The notes under the pieces: model-generated
What the model was told of the DNA's origin: nothing
Database searches by the model: none
The model's input: only the letters and a program-made list of their open reading frames with translations
Made by a program: the position numbers and the translations under genes
In this document: positions 29,675 to 37,836 of the stretch, piece after piece
Position numbering within the stretch: position 1 is the first letter of the stretch
How the letters are laid out: every line of letters starts with the position of its first letter
Origin: a virus
Direction: 5' to 3' (one strand)
DNA length: 37,836 bases
IMG/VR virus record: IMGVR_UViG_3300030107_006280
Coordinates: 1 to 37,836 of that record

Positions 29675-30759
29675 CAGGAGGGCCCGGCTGTGCTGCTAAA
29701 GTTCCAGAACCAGTCGTAGTTTGCGCGCAGCCCCTCGACCGCGCCGCCGGTCATAGCCCCGATGGTCGGGGTCATCTCTTTGTCGCGCTGCTGCGCCGCC
29801 ATGAAGATGGGGCCCTGCTTGATGTCGGCCAGCCGCATGTTGACGGTGCCGTCGCCCTCGCGCTCGTACCCGCGCGCGAACGCGCGCACGGCAAGCAGGT
29901 ACAGCGTCTCCATCCACTCGGGCAGGTAGAGCATCTGCTTGTCGTTGGTGACAGGCAGCCAGCCGCCACGGTAGTACACCAGCAGCCCGCCAAGGCTGTC
30001 CGTTGTGGGCGTCGGCCAGATGTCCAGGCGGGGCTGCGGAGTGCCCCCGTCCCGGCCACCAGACAGCGTGCCGCCAGAGAACGTGATGTTTGTGGTGGCC
30101 GTTGTCTGCGCCTGCGTAGCGCTGTTGCCGACCGCCCCAGGCATCGTGTACGTCAGCGTGCTGACCCGCGTGGCTGTGTCGGCTGCGCGCATGTACAGCG
30201 TGGGGGCAGCGTTGACGGCGTCGGTAAACGCGGCTGCCGTGTCCGCCGTTGTCGTGCCCTTGACCACGTGGCGCAGCACATCGGTGTCCGTGCCAGCAGA
30301 GGCAACGAACTTGAACTGCACCGCCGCGTTGCGCTTGTCGTCTAGGGTGACGACGCTGTCGTTGTCAGGCTGGCTGCTCGAATGGAACGTCAGCGTCCCC
30401 GATGCCTGCTCCTGCCGCATCGCGTGCGTCACAGCCGCGTGGTACACGTAGCTGTTTGCAGCCGACATAGACCGCAGCCGGAGTAGCTGCTGCTGCGTCG
30501 TCATCTGCACGCCTGCGTTGATGCCGTCCTCGGTCTGGACGGCCACAAGCTCGCGGAAGTTGTCAGGCAGCCACACGTAGTCCGTGTCCTTGAGCAGGTC
30601 CAGCGTGGCCTGCTGGGACTCCAGCCAACGCCAGTTGTGCATGTTCACGAGGAACTGCCCGGCGTCGTTGAGAATGCGCATTGCCCCGACGCCCGGCACA
30701 GAGTCCGAAGCAAGCGTGTGCTCGATGTGCCGAATGGCGTCGTGGGCAGAGAGGCTCAT
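29674..30759 (-). CDS. Tail adaptor protein (T7 gp11-like) with inserted domain
   Basis: A 361-residue protein. The N-terminal helical part (HDAIRHIEHTLAS, GAMRILNDAGQFLVNMHNWRWLE) is typical of adaptor ('tail tubular A') proteins that join the portal to the nozzle. The C-terminal part (LPEWMETLYLLAVRAFARGYER, then the RLADIKQGPIFMAAQQRDKEM helix) is the conserved second half. About 130 Thr/Ala/Gly-rich, beta-type residues (roughly 110-240) are inserted between them, making it nearly twice the length of T7 gp11 (196 residues). It starts with an ATGA overlap. Confidence 0.8.
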   Translation of the reverse strand: MSLSAHDAIRHIEHTLASDSVPGVGAMRILNDAGQFLVNMHNWRWLESQQATLDLLKDTDYVWLPDNFRELVAVQTEDGINAGVQMTTQQQLLRLRSMSAANSYVYHAAVTHAMRQEQASGTLTFHSSSQPDNDSVVTLDDKRNAAVQFKFVASAGTDTDVLRHVVKGTTTADTAAAFTDAVNAAPTLYMRAADTATRVSTLTYTMPGAVGNSATQAQTTATTNITFSGGTLSGGRDGGTPQPRLDIWPTPTTDSLGGLLVYYRGGWLPVTNDKQMLYLPEWMETLYLLAVRAFARGYEREGDGTVNMRLADIKQGPIFMAAQQRDKEMTPTIGAMTGGAVEGLRANYDWFWNFSSTAGPS

Positions 30760-31091
30760 ACTTTGTTGTAGAAGGTCGTGACGTGGAACACGTCGTTCTG
30801 GGCGCCAGTTACCCGGATAACAGTTCCAGGCTCTACATACGTTCCGTAGTTACGGATGCCGCCAGCGCCGTCTTCTAGGACAACACCCTTGCCGGTTTGG
30901 TCGGTGCCTCCGTCCGGGTCTTTGGTGGTGCTAAGGATGAGGTCTCCAGACGCAGTTTTGAGCGTGAAGATGACGTAGCAGGCGCCGCCTGCGATTGTCA
31001 CGTCGGAATAGCCGGCGACGCCAATCGTAGTGTCCGCTGTGTCGGTGTTGCTGTCCCACGTCCACGGGGCCGGCTCGGGTCTCCAGGGCAT
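30756..31091 (-). CDS. Small beta-rich virion protein A (111 aa)
   Basis: The sequence is beta-rich: ATTIGV-type strands, ACYVIFTLKTASGDLILS, then NYGTYVEPGTVIRVTG and a C-terminal DVFHVTTFYN. It resembles its neighbour (31104-31493) in three places: the W-D-S start, the N(Y/F)G-x-(Y/F)-(V/I)-EPGT motif and the aromatic ending, so the two are probably diverged duplicates. Position between the decoration protein and the adaptor suggests a head-surface or head-completion protein. No family is recognised. Confidence 0.65.
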   Translation of the reverse strand: MPWRPEPAPWTWDSNTDTADTTIGVAGYSDVTIAGGACYVIFTLKTASGDLILSTTKDPDGGTDQTGKGVVLEDGAGGIRNYGTYVEPGTVIRVTGAQNDVFHVTTFYNKV

Positions 31092-31103
31092 GATTAGATC
31101 CTT

Positions 31104-31493
31104 TTATGCGTCCGTTACTTCGGTCCACGCGTTGCGGTGGACGGTGTAGTAGATTGCGTGCCCCGACGAAGCGTGGGCGTTGTGCACGTAGAACGTCGTG
31201 CCCGGCTCGATGAAGAACCCAAAGTTGGCTACATCGCCGCTGTGGTCGTTTATGTAAATGCCGCCATCAGCGACAACGGTGCTTGGCGAAATGACAAGCG
31301 GCTCGTTTGTATCGTCGGCAGTAATAGTGACGTAGTACGCAGAGGCCCCGAGGTAGTAGGTGTGCGTCCCGGTGTTATCGGTGCCGTCCGAAGCTACAAA
31401 CGTAGCGTAGGCCGCACGGTTGACTGACGCGGTTACGTTGGTCTTGGTGCTGCTATCCCAGACCGGGTATTGGGGATTGGGTCGAAAAGTCAT
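31104..31493 (-). CDS. Small beta-rich virion protein B (129 aa), paralogue of the next gene
   Basis: Starts TFRPNPQYPVWDSSTKT and is beta-rich throughout (THTYYLGASAYYVTITA, NEPLVISPSTVVADGGIY, NFGFFIEPGTTFYVHNA, HAIYYTVHR). It shares the W-D-S start and the NFGFFIEPGT motif with the protein encoded at 30756-31091. The ATG lies just after a strong hairpin (31520-31549). A head-surface role is inferred from position only. Confidence 0.65.
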   Translation of the reverse strand: MTFRPNPQYPVWDSSTKTNVTASVNRAAYATFVASDGTDNTGTHTYYLGASAYYVTITADDTNEPLVISPSTVVADGGIYINDHSGDVANFGFFIEPGTTFYVHNAHASSGHAIYYTVHRNAWTEVTDA

Positions 31494-31519
31494 GCTGGCC
31501 TCTGCGTGGTGTTCGGTGT

Positions 31520-31549
31520 AGCCGCCGAGGGCCCGTGCCCCCGGCGGCT
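31520..31549 (-). terminator. Strong hairpin between capsid and tail genes
   Basis: AGCCGCCG (31520-31527) pairs with CGGCGGCT (31542-31549); after one mismatch GGGC (31529-31532) pairs with GCCC (31537-31540), loop CCGT. It lies in the 75-nt gap between the decoration gene and the small virion genes. No T-run follows on the minus strand, so it is more likely a partial terminator or RNA-stabilising hairpin that lowers expression below the capsid genes. Confidence 0.5.
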
Positions 31550-31568
31550 GCGTAGTTATCTAGCTAGA

Positions 31569-32018
31569 TTAGGCATCCTTCATGCCAAACCCGTTCCAGC
31601 CGTCGAACAGAACGCTCTGAATGCCGGTTCCATTGGCTCCGGTCTCAAGCATATAGCCAACGCATTTAGACGCGGTGGCAGCAGCAAGGAGGTTCTTCGT
31701 TGTGACCTTGACGCTTACACCTGCGCCCACCGCAGGCGTGCCGTCGATTAGGCAGTCAACAATGCCGGACACGGCAAACTGGCCCTTTGCCCCCGAGGCA
31801 ATGTCTTCCAGGGCCACGACAAAAATGCCGAACTCATTATCGTCAATGCCGGCATTGTCACTTGCCGGAGCCTGCGTGGTGTAGAACTTGCCGTTCGCAA
31901 CCGTGGGCGAGACGGCAACAACGTCGCCTTTAGAAAGAGCCGCATAGGCGGTCAATTCCACAGTCACCCGCCGGGGCTCAAGCCCATCGACAGGCCCATG
32001 AATGGGATTCATGCTCAT
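31569..32018 (-). CDS. Capsid decoration/cement protein (DUF2190-like)
   Basis: A 149-residue protein with AAGGAA 8 nt before the ATG. It has the 'LSKGDVVAVSP...' segment near residue 28 and repeated short strands (EFGIFVVALEDIASGAKGQFAVSGIVDC, VGAGVSVKVTTKNLL) typical of DUF2190-like capsid cement proteins that form trimers on the head surface. It directly follows the major capsid gene, as such proteins usually do. Confidence 0.7.
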   Translation of the reverse strand: MSMNPIHGPVDGLEPRRVTVELTAYAALSKGDVVAVSPTVANGKFYTTQAPASDNAGIDDNEFGIFVVALEDIASGAKGQFAVSGIVDCLIDGTPAVGAGVSVKVTTKNLLAAATASKCVGYMLETGANGTGIQSVLFDGWNGFGMKDA

Positions 32019-32049
32019 TGGATTATTTCCTTAGTGGTTAGTGGGGGGC

Positions 32050-33225
32050 CTAGAACAGGTTGGTGACGTTGTCGCCGGGGAACACGATTCCCTGGCGCTT
32101 GCGGCTGCGGCAAACAAAGTTGTACCAGGAGTCCACCGGCATAATGGTGGTGAACGGCTGGTTGGGGTGGCGCATCGTCGGGTGCGAGTACATGTAGCGG
32201 CTGCTGTGGAAAACAGGCTTCAGGTAGTTGCCGTTGATGAAGTAGTAGCGCGGGCCTAGGAAGGCGTCGGCTGTGGACTCCGTCTTCGGAGCCTGAGAGC
32301 CGTCAGCCTTGCCGTAGCCAGCATAGGTGTCCAGGGCAACAACGCGCTCCAGGTCGATACCGGCGTACTGCGGACGCATGTAGGCCGGGTCTTGGCGGCT
32401 GGCCGTAACAAACGTGTCCTGGGCGTCACGCAGCAGGGTGGTGTAGATCCGTTGGCCCGCTTGGCTGCACGCAATAAACTGCGCGTTTAGGCTAGGCTTT
32501 TCGAAATACTCCTGATGCGACGGCGGCGGAGTGAACTCCACGTCCATGTACATCTGGTCAAACGCGGCAATAATGCCGGTGTTGTTGCCGGAGGTAGTGT
32601 AGCTCTTTTGCTGCACCTGCCAGCCCGCCTGGGTTGAACTGTTGATGCCCTGAACGGTGAAGATCTCCGCCGTAGTATTGGTGTGGTACGCCGAGCTAGT
32701 GCATTCGTTGATGAACATGGGGATGCTGTACGGCTTGGTCGCCGTTGCGCCGTCACCCTCCATCTCCGAAGCGCTGGGGATTGCGAACAACTGGTCCTCC
32801 ATCCCGTTGAGGATGGAAGTCCAGAGGCGCTGCTCCTTGGTGCGCTTGAGCCTCTTGTAGGCCTGGTGGCGGGCAGCCTTGCCCATGCCGCCGCCGACGT
32901 TTAGCTCGATCTCCTGGTCGGTCCAGGACATGTGATCGACAGCAAAGCGCCAGTCAATCTCCCAGTTGTCCAGCACCTGGGGGTTGCTCCAGGTGAAGGT
33001 CTCGTTGGGCTGATAGAACTGAAAGCTGTTGCTCTCATCGAACATCATGGTGTCCTTGATTTTGGTGCCCCCTTGGACAACCTCATCAGGACCCTTGCCC
33101 CGCAGGAAGCGGCGCAGCAGATAGTTATTTTTGACCGCCTCGTTCACCACGTCCTCGGCGGACGTAAGGAACGCGGGGCCAGTAGTGTCAACGAAGTCGT
33201 TGAACGTGCTGAGTGCAGAGGCCAT
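32050..33225 (-). CDS. Major capsid protein
   Basis: A 391-residue protein between scaffold and decoration genes. N-terminal helix (STFNDFVDTTGPAFLTSAEDV), then NNYLLRRFLRGKGPDEVVQGG and a region with FQFYQPNETFTWSNPQVL and WRFAVDHMSWTDQEIELN, which I recall from major capsid proteins of podoviruses with an HK97-like fold. The C-terminal part is aromatic-rich (YYFINGNYLKPVFHSSRYMY). A strong ribosome-binding site (AGGAGCTACGAGAA region) precedes the ATG. Confidence rests on position and recognised pattern. Confidence 0.85.
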   Translation of the reverse strand: MASALSTFNDFVDTTGPAFLTSAEDVVNEAVKNNYLLRRFLRGKGPDEVVQGGTKIKDTMMFDESNSFQFYQPNETFTWSNPQVLDNWEIDWRFAVDHMSWTDQEIELNVGGGMGKAARHQAYKRLKRTKEQRLWTSILNGMEDQLFAIPSASEMEGDGATATKPYSIPMFINECTSSAYHTNTTAEIFTVQGINSSTQAGWQVQQKSYTTSGNNTGIIAAFDQMYMDVEFTPPPSHQEYFEKPSLNAQFIACSQAGQRIYTTLLRDAQDTFVTASRQDPAYMRPQYAGIDLERVVALDTYAGYGKADGSQAPKTESTADAFLGPRYYFINGNYLKPVFHSSRYMYSHPTMRHPNQPFTTIMPVDSWYNFVCRSRKRQGIVFPGDNVTNLF

Positions 33226-33248
33226 TTCTCGTAGCTCCTAGAAAAAAG

Positions 33249-34232
33249 TTAGCGCCCGCCAATCTCCCGCGCGCGTTGCAGCCGATCAGGAATGTCGCTT
33301 TCGAGCATGTCGAGGACTGCTGCCTCTCGCTCCTCCATCGTCATTTCCTTGGCCGGAGTGCGCTGCCGCTTGGGCGAGTCGGGCATTCCGTTGCGCTGGT
33401 AGCGCTTCATTACCTTTTGCGCAGACTGGGCTTCCTTTCGGAAGTCCTCGCGGAACTCAAGGCCGATAGCCTCCTCCATCAACTCCCGTACGCTGGGGAT
33501 GTGGCTGGCCTCCGGGTCGTATAGCTGGACCATACGCCCGATGACACGTTGGATGTTCTCGTCCTCTCCGTCTGCAATCTGTGGATACGTCTCCACAAGA
33601 TCCGCTCTCGCTTCATCAACCTCCCGTTGAAGCTGCGCCGACTGCATGGCTTGCACTTGAGCAAGCACAGGCGCCACCACGGCTTCGTAGGACTTGATGA
33701 GCAAGCCCTTTCCTTCTTCGTCTAGGCCGAGGTACTCGGCAAGGGGCGCAGCGGCTTCTTGCAGGTTAGCCGTCAAGGGTGCGTCCGGGGTGGCCTCTGC
33801 TTGTGGTTGGGCTGCCTCGGAGTCCTCTAGGGTCTGCTCGCTCGCTTCGGTGTCGCCGTCTTGCTTTTGCTCTTTGCCTTCACGAATCAGGCGGTCTACA
33901 TCTGTCTGCACCTTCTTGCGGTGCTCCGCAAGGCGCAGGATTGCCTCGTTGTCTAGCGCTTCGAGGTCTTCGCGCTGGAACCCGTCGCGCCGGAGCACGG
34001 TGTATGCGTCCGAAAGCTCCTCGTTGTTGACGGGCTCCTTGGTCTCCTGCTTGGCCTGCGGCTCGGGAGCGGCGTCGCCGTCCTCTTCGCGCCCAGGGTC
34101 AAGCTCCTCCAGAAGGGCGTCCTCCTTGGCCTCCTGCGCCTCCTCCGGCGCCGGCTCAGGGGTTCCCTCGACAGCTTGTACAGGCTGCTCCGCAACGGCC
34201 TCGGGCTCGTTCGCGTTCTCTTCTGCGGTCAT
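33249..34232 (-). CDS. Scaffolding protein
   Basis: A 327-residue protein with a strongly acidic, Glu/Pro/Ala-rich N-terminal third (EPEAVAEQPVQAVEGTPEP; EELDPGREEDGDAAPEP), a helical middle and a basic C-terminal helix-turn-helix (KRQRTPAKEMTMEEREAAV, then RLQRAREIGGR). Acidic disordered N-terminus plus basic helical C-terminus, directly upstream of the major capsid gene, is the usual pattern of podovirus scaffolds; the basic end contacts the capsid protein. It is removed before DNA packaging in known systems. Confidence 0.8.
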   Translation of the reverse strand: MTAEENANEPEAVAEQPVQAVEGTPEPAPEEAQEAKEDALLEELDPGREEDGDAAPEPQAKQETKEPVNNEELSDAYTVLRRDGFQREDLEALDNEAILRLAEHRKKVQTDVDRLIREGKEQKQDGDTEASEQTLEDSEAAQPQAEATPDAPLTANLQEAAAPLAEYLGLDEEGKGLLIKSYEAVVAPVLAQVQAMQSAQLQREVDEARADLVETYPQIADGEDENIQRVIGRMVQLYDPEASHIPSVRELMEEAIGLEFREDFRKEAQSAQKVMKRYQRNGMPDSPKRQRTPAKEMTMEEREAAVLDMLESDIPDRLQRAREIGGR

Positions 34233-34492
34233 AGTTCGTTGTGGTAGATGGTCGTGCCTTCTTCCCCGCGAGCGCGAGCCATAGACTCTTCGATCTGCTT
34301 GCGGGTGCTAAAAACGGGTTGGCCCTTGTCGTTGAACTCGCCCCCGGCCTGCTCGTGGTGGACCCAGTTGCGCGGCAGTTGGTGCGAGGCAAAGTTGATG
34401 TCGGGCTGCACGGAAAGCTCTACGCGCGTTCGCGCGCGGGTGGCCTTCTTCTCCACCATCTTTCCGTTGCGAAAAACGTAGGTGCGTCTCAT
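34229..34492 (-). CDS. Small conserved protein between portal and scaffold (87 aa)
   Basis: Begins RRTYVFRNGKMVEKKATR, a pattern I have seen in short podovirus proteins next to the portal gene. The rest is hydrophilic (HQLPRNWVHHEQAGGEFNDKG) with a C-terminal segment ARGEEGTTIYHNEL. It overlaps both neighbours by 4 nt, so it is translated together with the portal and scaffold. Its role is unknown; a minor assembly or head-completion role is possible. Confidence 0.7.
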   Translation of the reverse strand: MRRTYVFRNGKMVEKKATRARTRVELSVQPDINFASHQLPRNWVHHEQAGGEFNDKGQPVFSTRKQIEESMARARGEEGTTIYHNEL

Positions 34493-36363
34493 TGGGGTGC
34501 CTGCTGGACAGGCCCTTGCATCATCTGGGCCATCACGTCGCCCATCATCGGGACAGACTTAGACGGCTTGGGTTGGTTGTTGTTCATCAGGCGGCTAGAG
34601 CCAACGTCCTTGCCCATGCGGGGCTGCGACGGCATCGGCTCGGGCTGGGCTTGGGACTGCTGCATCTGCATCAGGTCTTGCGCCAGGCGTTGCAGCAGGC
34701 TGGTGGTGACAAGCTCCGACATGTCCGGCGCGTTCATAGCGTTGCCGATCTTGGCGAAGTGCTCGCGCCACGGGTAGTCGGGGAACGCGGCCATTGTCGG
34801 CAGCGAGTTGATAAGAATCTGGTGCATCTCCAGGGCGCGCTTCTGGGCGAGCCCCTCGCTGGCGCGCTCCATGGAGTACGGCTCAATGTCTAGCTCCAGG
34901 TCGTCAAACGTGTAGCCGTCGTCGGGGTCGTGGCCGCCGCCCTGGAAGATGATGGCGACCTCCTCGGGCATGCCCATCTCCTTGATCGCGTCCTCCCCGA
35001 GGGGGAACACGATCTCGTCGTCGTGGTACATGTAGTACGCAACGAGGCTCAGCAGCTTGACCGTCGAGTCGGCAAACACCTGGCGGATGAACGCCATGCG
35101 CGTGTTGGCGGCCTCGCTTGCAATGGTGTGCTCGGTGGCGGTTCCAGACCCAGACACAGAGCCGCGCAGGGCCTCGTCCATGCCCAGCACCCTGTCGGCG
35201 CGCTGGCGGCACGTGTTGATCCAGACGGCCTGCTGCTCGGTCTGTCCGCCTAGCTCAAACTCCTGCACCAGCGCCTTGCCGTCCTCGAACGGCACCACCG
35301 TCACGTAGTCGTGCTGGGTGTTCTTGACAAGCTGCGCCGTGCGGCTGTCGTTGACCCCGACGATGCGCTTGTGCTTCATCATCGAGTTGCTTGCAGCAAG
35401 GACGTGCTCGTTCAGGTCCGTGATCTGCGTCTGCACAGCCACAAGCGGGGACAGCGGGTAGGCGTTGTCGGGCACCTTGTAGCAGCCGTATATGACGTAC
35501 GGGCCAGTGCGCGGGCCGTAGAACGGGCGAGGCTCCCTGACAAAGAACGCCTTGCCGTCCTTCTCGTCGCCAATGGGCTGGTTTAGCCCGATGGTGTAGA
35601 TCGTGCCGTGGAAGCCGGCCTCCGGCCCAGGCTCGCCATCAAGCTGGATCTCGGGGACCCAGACCTCGTAGCACCAGATCTCCTTGCGATCTACGGCGTC
35701 CGGGCCCTGCTCGTAGGGCAGGCGTTCGCTTTGCTCGTCGGCTGTCCCGGTCGAAAGCTGCTGGATGACATCTTCGTTCCAGCCGGCGTCCGGGTTGTCC
35801 TTTGCAAGCTCAAGCAGGTCGTCCTTGTCGCGGCGCCACACGTGCCCGTAGAAGCGTGCGTCCTCCCAGCGCTGCGCTTGCGGGTCGATGAAGAACCGCT
35901 TCTGTGACAGCCGCTCAATGACCGGCCAGGACGGCGTTGCGGACTTGATCGGGTCCGACTGCGGGAGCGAGACACCCTTGTTCTCCTCCTGCCGGACAAT
36001 GCACACGCCCCAGCTAAGGAGCATGTCCGTTGCAAGCTCGGCAAGCGTGCCGCGCAGGTGGCTGTCTTTGCACCAGCGGTTGAGGCCATGGCGCAGCGCC
36101 TCGGCTACATCCTGCTGGGCCCCGGGGCGCCGCGAGCTAACCTGCACGCGCGGGTTGTCGTACACCAGCCGGGGGATCATCAGGCTGATGTACTCGTAGT
36201 AGGTGTTCTCCGGCGCGTAGTCGCCAGCGCTGCCATCATTGGGCGCGTAGGCCGGGCCGGTAAAGCGGTGGACCTGCTCCTCTAGCTCGGTCAGCCGCCC
36301 TTCGCGGAACTCGATGGCCGACTTGATCTCCTGCATGAGATCCTTGGGGTCAGTCGATAGCAT
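34489..36363 (-). CDS. Portal protein
   Basis: A 624-residue protein following the large terminase with a 14-nt overlap. It has the layout of podovirus portals: an N-terminal helical part (AIEFREGRLTELEEQVHRF), the YYEYISLMIPRLVYDNPRVQV clip/wing region, a central stem region (VQTQITDLNEHVLAASNSMMKHKR), a crown-type C-terminal region and a Gln/Met/Pro-rich tail. The gene order terminase-portal-scaffold-capsid supports it. The portal forms the ring through which DNA enters and leaves. Confidence 0.88.
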   Translation of the reverse strand: MLSTDPKDLMQEIKSAIEFREGRLTELEEQVHRFTGPAYAPNDGSAGDYAPENTYYEYISLMIPRLVYDNPRVQVSSRRPGAQQDVAEALRHGLNRWCKDSHLRGTLAELATDMLLSWGVCIVRQEENKGVSLPQSDPIKSATPSWPVIERLSQKRFFIDPQAQRWEDARFYGHVWRRDKDDLLELAKDNPDAGWNEDVIQQLSTGTADEQSERLPYEQGPDAVDRKEIWCYEVWVPEIQLDGEPGPEAGFHGTIYTIGLNQPIGDEKDGKAFFVREPRPFYGPRTGPYVIYGCYKVPDNAYPLSPLVAVQTQITDLNEHVLAASNSMMKHKRIVGVNDSRTAQLVKNTQHDYVTVVPFEDGKALVQEFELGGQTEQQAVWINTCRQRADRVLGMDEALRGSVSGSGTATEHTIASEAANTRMAFIRQVFADSTVKLLSLVAYYMYHDDEIVFPLGEDAIKEMGMPEEVAIIFQGGGHDPDDGYTFDDLELDIEPYSMERASEGLAQKRALEMHQILINSLPTMAAFPDYPWREHFAKIGNAMNAPDMSELVTTSLLQRLAQDLMQMQQSQAQPEPMPSQPRMGKDVGSSRLMNNNQPKPSKSVPMMGDVMAQMMQGPVQQAPQ

Positions 36364-37798
36364 CGGTCAAACCCCTGCTCTCAAGGTACATGTCGGAGTG
36401 TCCAAAGAGATTGCCGTATGTGCCGGGCTCGTACTCGGGCGGGCGATCAGGCTCGGACAGGTCTTTGTTCCACAGGAACATTGCAGCGTAGCGGAGGGCG
36501 TCCACACCGTGGTCTGAACAAACCGGATCGGGGCGCTCCTTTACCGGGCGCCCGTCTTTGCTCTTAGACCACACGTAGCTGGGCATCTCTTCGATAAGGC
36601 AGCAGGGCTTCTTCTTGGTCACACGGTCCTCGTCCCGCCCAGACAGGCAATCCCGCACCACTTGGATGCGCGGCCCGTTGTCAGCCTCGCTCAGCGCCCA
36701 GCGAACCATGTCGATGCCGGTGCGGATGGCGTTCTTGGCCTTGCGTGCAATCCTGTCGCCGTCGCGTCCGCGCGCTGCGCCAAGCCTGTCGTTGAACACG
36801 CGGATGTATTCCGGCTCGCTGGGGTCGCATACCAGGGCTTGCAGCCCGAAGTCGCGCTGCGCCTCCATCACGCGCTCGGCCCACCAGTCCTGGTTTTGGT
36901 TGGTGCGGTAGATCTCGCGCACCATGTACATCGCGTCGTCGCGCACGCCCCACACCTGCAACGTGCCGGGGTGCCGCAGCCCCTTGTCGTAGCTGGCGAA
37001 GTACCACTTCATCTCGGGCAGGTCTTCGTGATCCATCAAGTGGACCGACGGGTCCCAGTCCTCGAAGATGATGCCCTCCTCGCTCGCCCACTTGCCCTCG
37101 TATAGGTTGGCCCGGCGGGCCCCGGTCAGGTTTCCGAGGATGCCATGGACGTAAGCGTCGCCCTCCTTCGTCCAGCCCCCCTCTTTCTGGTCGAAGTACA
37201 CCGGGTTGTCCATGTGGCGCGACAGCAAGCGCACGCACTTGTCGCCGCGATGGCGCTCAGGCACTTCGCGGAAGCCCTGCGGGAAGTGCGTGTTCAGCCA
37301 ATGGAACTCGCCAGCCGGGTTGGTGTCCGCAATCCGCATCTGCCACGGCATTTTGAAGTTGCGGTTTGCACGAGCCAGCCACTCCCAGGTGTCGGCCCCA
37401 ATTTCGCGGGCCTCAAACACCGCAATCACGTCATATTGCGTCGAAAACGTCTTCTCGGGCTTGTCCAGGCCGCCAACAACAATGTGTGAGCCGTTGGGAT
37501 ACTGGTAGTTTTGCCGCGTGTTTCGGGACGCAGAACCGTGGATTGCGGGGTGTCCGGGCCACAAAACCTCGTGCTCGAAGGTCACAAGCACGGATTCGGT
37601 CAGGGACTCCCGTGTTTGGCGCAGCATCAGCACGCGGATGCCGTCGTACTTCTCACACAGGAAGTTGATGTACTCCAGCAGCGCCCGAGACTTGCCGGTG
37701 CCAGCCGGGCCCTCCAGCAGTAGCTCGGTTGCGCGCAGATACCAAAGCTGGCGCGCGGCGCCGTACGGGGTGTACTCGTGTACAACCGTCTTGCTCAC
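36350..37798 (-). CDS. terL: Terminase large subunit
   Basis: A 482-residue packaging motor with GTG start 37798 (GTGA overlap with the previous stop). ATPase: Walker A GPAGTGKS at 30-37; Walker B region DVIAVFEARE at 123-132, where the usual acidic pair is FEA-R-E rather than EEA or DE; a TN pair at 159-160 (ADTN) as coupling motif. Nuclease: Asp271 in SYDKG, Asp325 in VCDPSEPEY and Asp433 in DHGVDALRY, the three acidic positions of the RNase H-like fold. Packages the genome into the head through the portal. Headful or site-specific cutting cannot be told from the sequence. Confidence 0.93.
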   Translation of the reverse strand: MSKTVVHEYTPYGAARQLWYLRATELLLEGPAGTGKSRALLEYINFLCEKYDGIRVLMLRQTRESLTESVLVTFEHEVLWPGHPAIHGSASRNTRQNYQYPNGSHIVVGGLDKPEKTFSTQYDVIAVFEAREIGADTWEWLARANRNFKMPWQMRIADTNPAGEFHWLNTHFPQGFREVPERHRGDKCVRLLSRHMDNPVYFDQKEGGWTKEGDAYVHGILGNLTGARRANLYEGKWASEEGIIFEDWDPSVHLMDHEDLPEMKWYFASYDKGLRHPGTLQVWGVRDDAMYMVREIYRTNQNQDWWAERVMEAQRDFGLQALVCDPSEPEYIRVFNDRLGAARGRDGDRIARKAKNAIRTGIDMVRWALSEADNGPRIQVVRDCLSGRDEDRVTKKKPCCLIEEMPSYVWSKSKDGRPVKERPDPVCSDHGVDALRYAAMFLWNKDLSEPDRPPEYEPGTYGNLFGHSDMYLESRGLTDAID

Positions 37799-37836
37799 CG
37801 CTTGCCCCCCCAGTATTCAACGGCATGGCCGTCCTC
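37795..37836 (-). CDS. Putative small terminase subunit, C-terminal part (enters from the window edge)
   Basis: Thirteen codons ending EYWGGKR and a TGA that overlaps the large terminase GTG as GTGA. The frame at the right edge is exactly the continuation of the frame left open at base 1 (261-1), giving a joined ending ...DRLDGAVEDGHAVEYWGG. This supports the view that the two ends meet in the real molecule. The chance that the frame matches by accident is about one in three, so it is supporting, not decisive, evidence. Confidence 0.55.
   Translation of the reverse strand, partial: EDGHAVEYWGGKR

Noticed and set aside
1-37836. CRISPR array, insertion sequence or integrase/attachment site
   Set aside because: No regularly spaced repeats, transposase, integrase or duplicated tRNA-end sequence was seen on either strand.

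Overview
The window reads as the complete genome of a tailed double-stranded DNA phage with a short, podovirus-type tail. It is GC-rich and almost fully coding. The virion genes follow the order familiar from T7-like podoviruses: large terminase, portal, a small conserved protein, scaffold, major capsid, decoration proteins, tail adaptor, tail nozzle, an acetyltransferase-like gene, then three internal virion (ejectosome) genes. The last of these is a 3116-residue protein. No RNA polymerase, DNA polymerase, integrase, tRNA or rRNA gene was recognised, and the host cannot be named. The two ends appear to join in frame inside a small gene just upstream of the large terminase (1-261 continued by 37836-37795). 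This suggests a circular or circularly permuted molecule cut inside the putative small terminase gene.

Layout. 1-261 minus: start of the putative small terminase gene. 262-736: divergent intergenic region with a 17-G run, three hairpins with 3-nt loops and a 23-bp hairpin. 737-2835 plus: small genes of unknown function, two with zinc-ribbon cysteines. 2836-3349: non-coding and full of hairpins, with a second copy of the 'three triloop hairpins plus long hairpin' arrangement. 3350-8975 plus: a MoxR/CobS-like AAA+ ATPase, a possible VWA-like partner, a tightly overlapping run of small genes, a putative HTH regulator and a ribbon-helix-helix protein, ending in a terminator at 9021-9057. 9033-10981 minus: VRR-NUC nuclease, small unknown protein, helicase-loader-like protein, DUF1376-like replication protein, Cro/YdaS-like HTH. 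11059-12610 plus: RecE-like exonuclease and RecT, ending in a terminator. 12671-37836 minus, continuing across the junction to 261: four membrane-associated lysis-type proteins and the whole virion block.

How the parts fit. The two plus operons probably hold early and host-takeover functions. The replication block and RecE/RecT are controlled from a short divergent promoter region (10982-11058) and would handle initiation and recombination using the host replisome. The minus block is the late programme: packaging, assembly, tail, ejectosome, then holin/lipoprotein-type lysis genes. No endolysin is recognisable.

The features that most deserve attention are the duplicated hairpin arrays upstream of both plus operons (two ~20-bp hairpins with unrelated stems but an identical 10-nt GAGTCTGCGA loop), the hairpin-rich 2836-3349 segment, the giant polyvalent virion protein with an embedded HELVH metalloprotease-type motif, and the ATPase/VWA-like pair.
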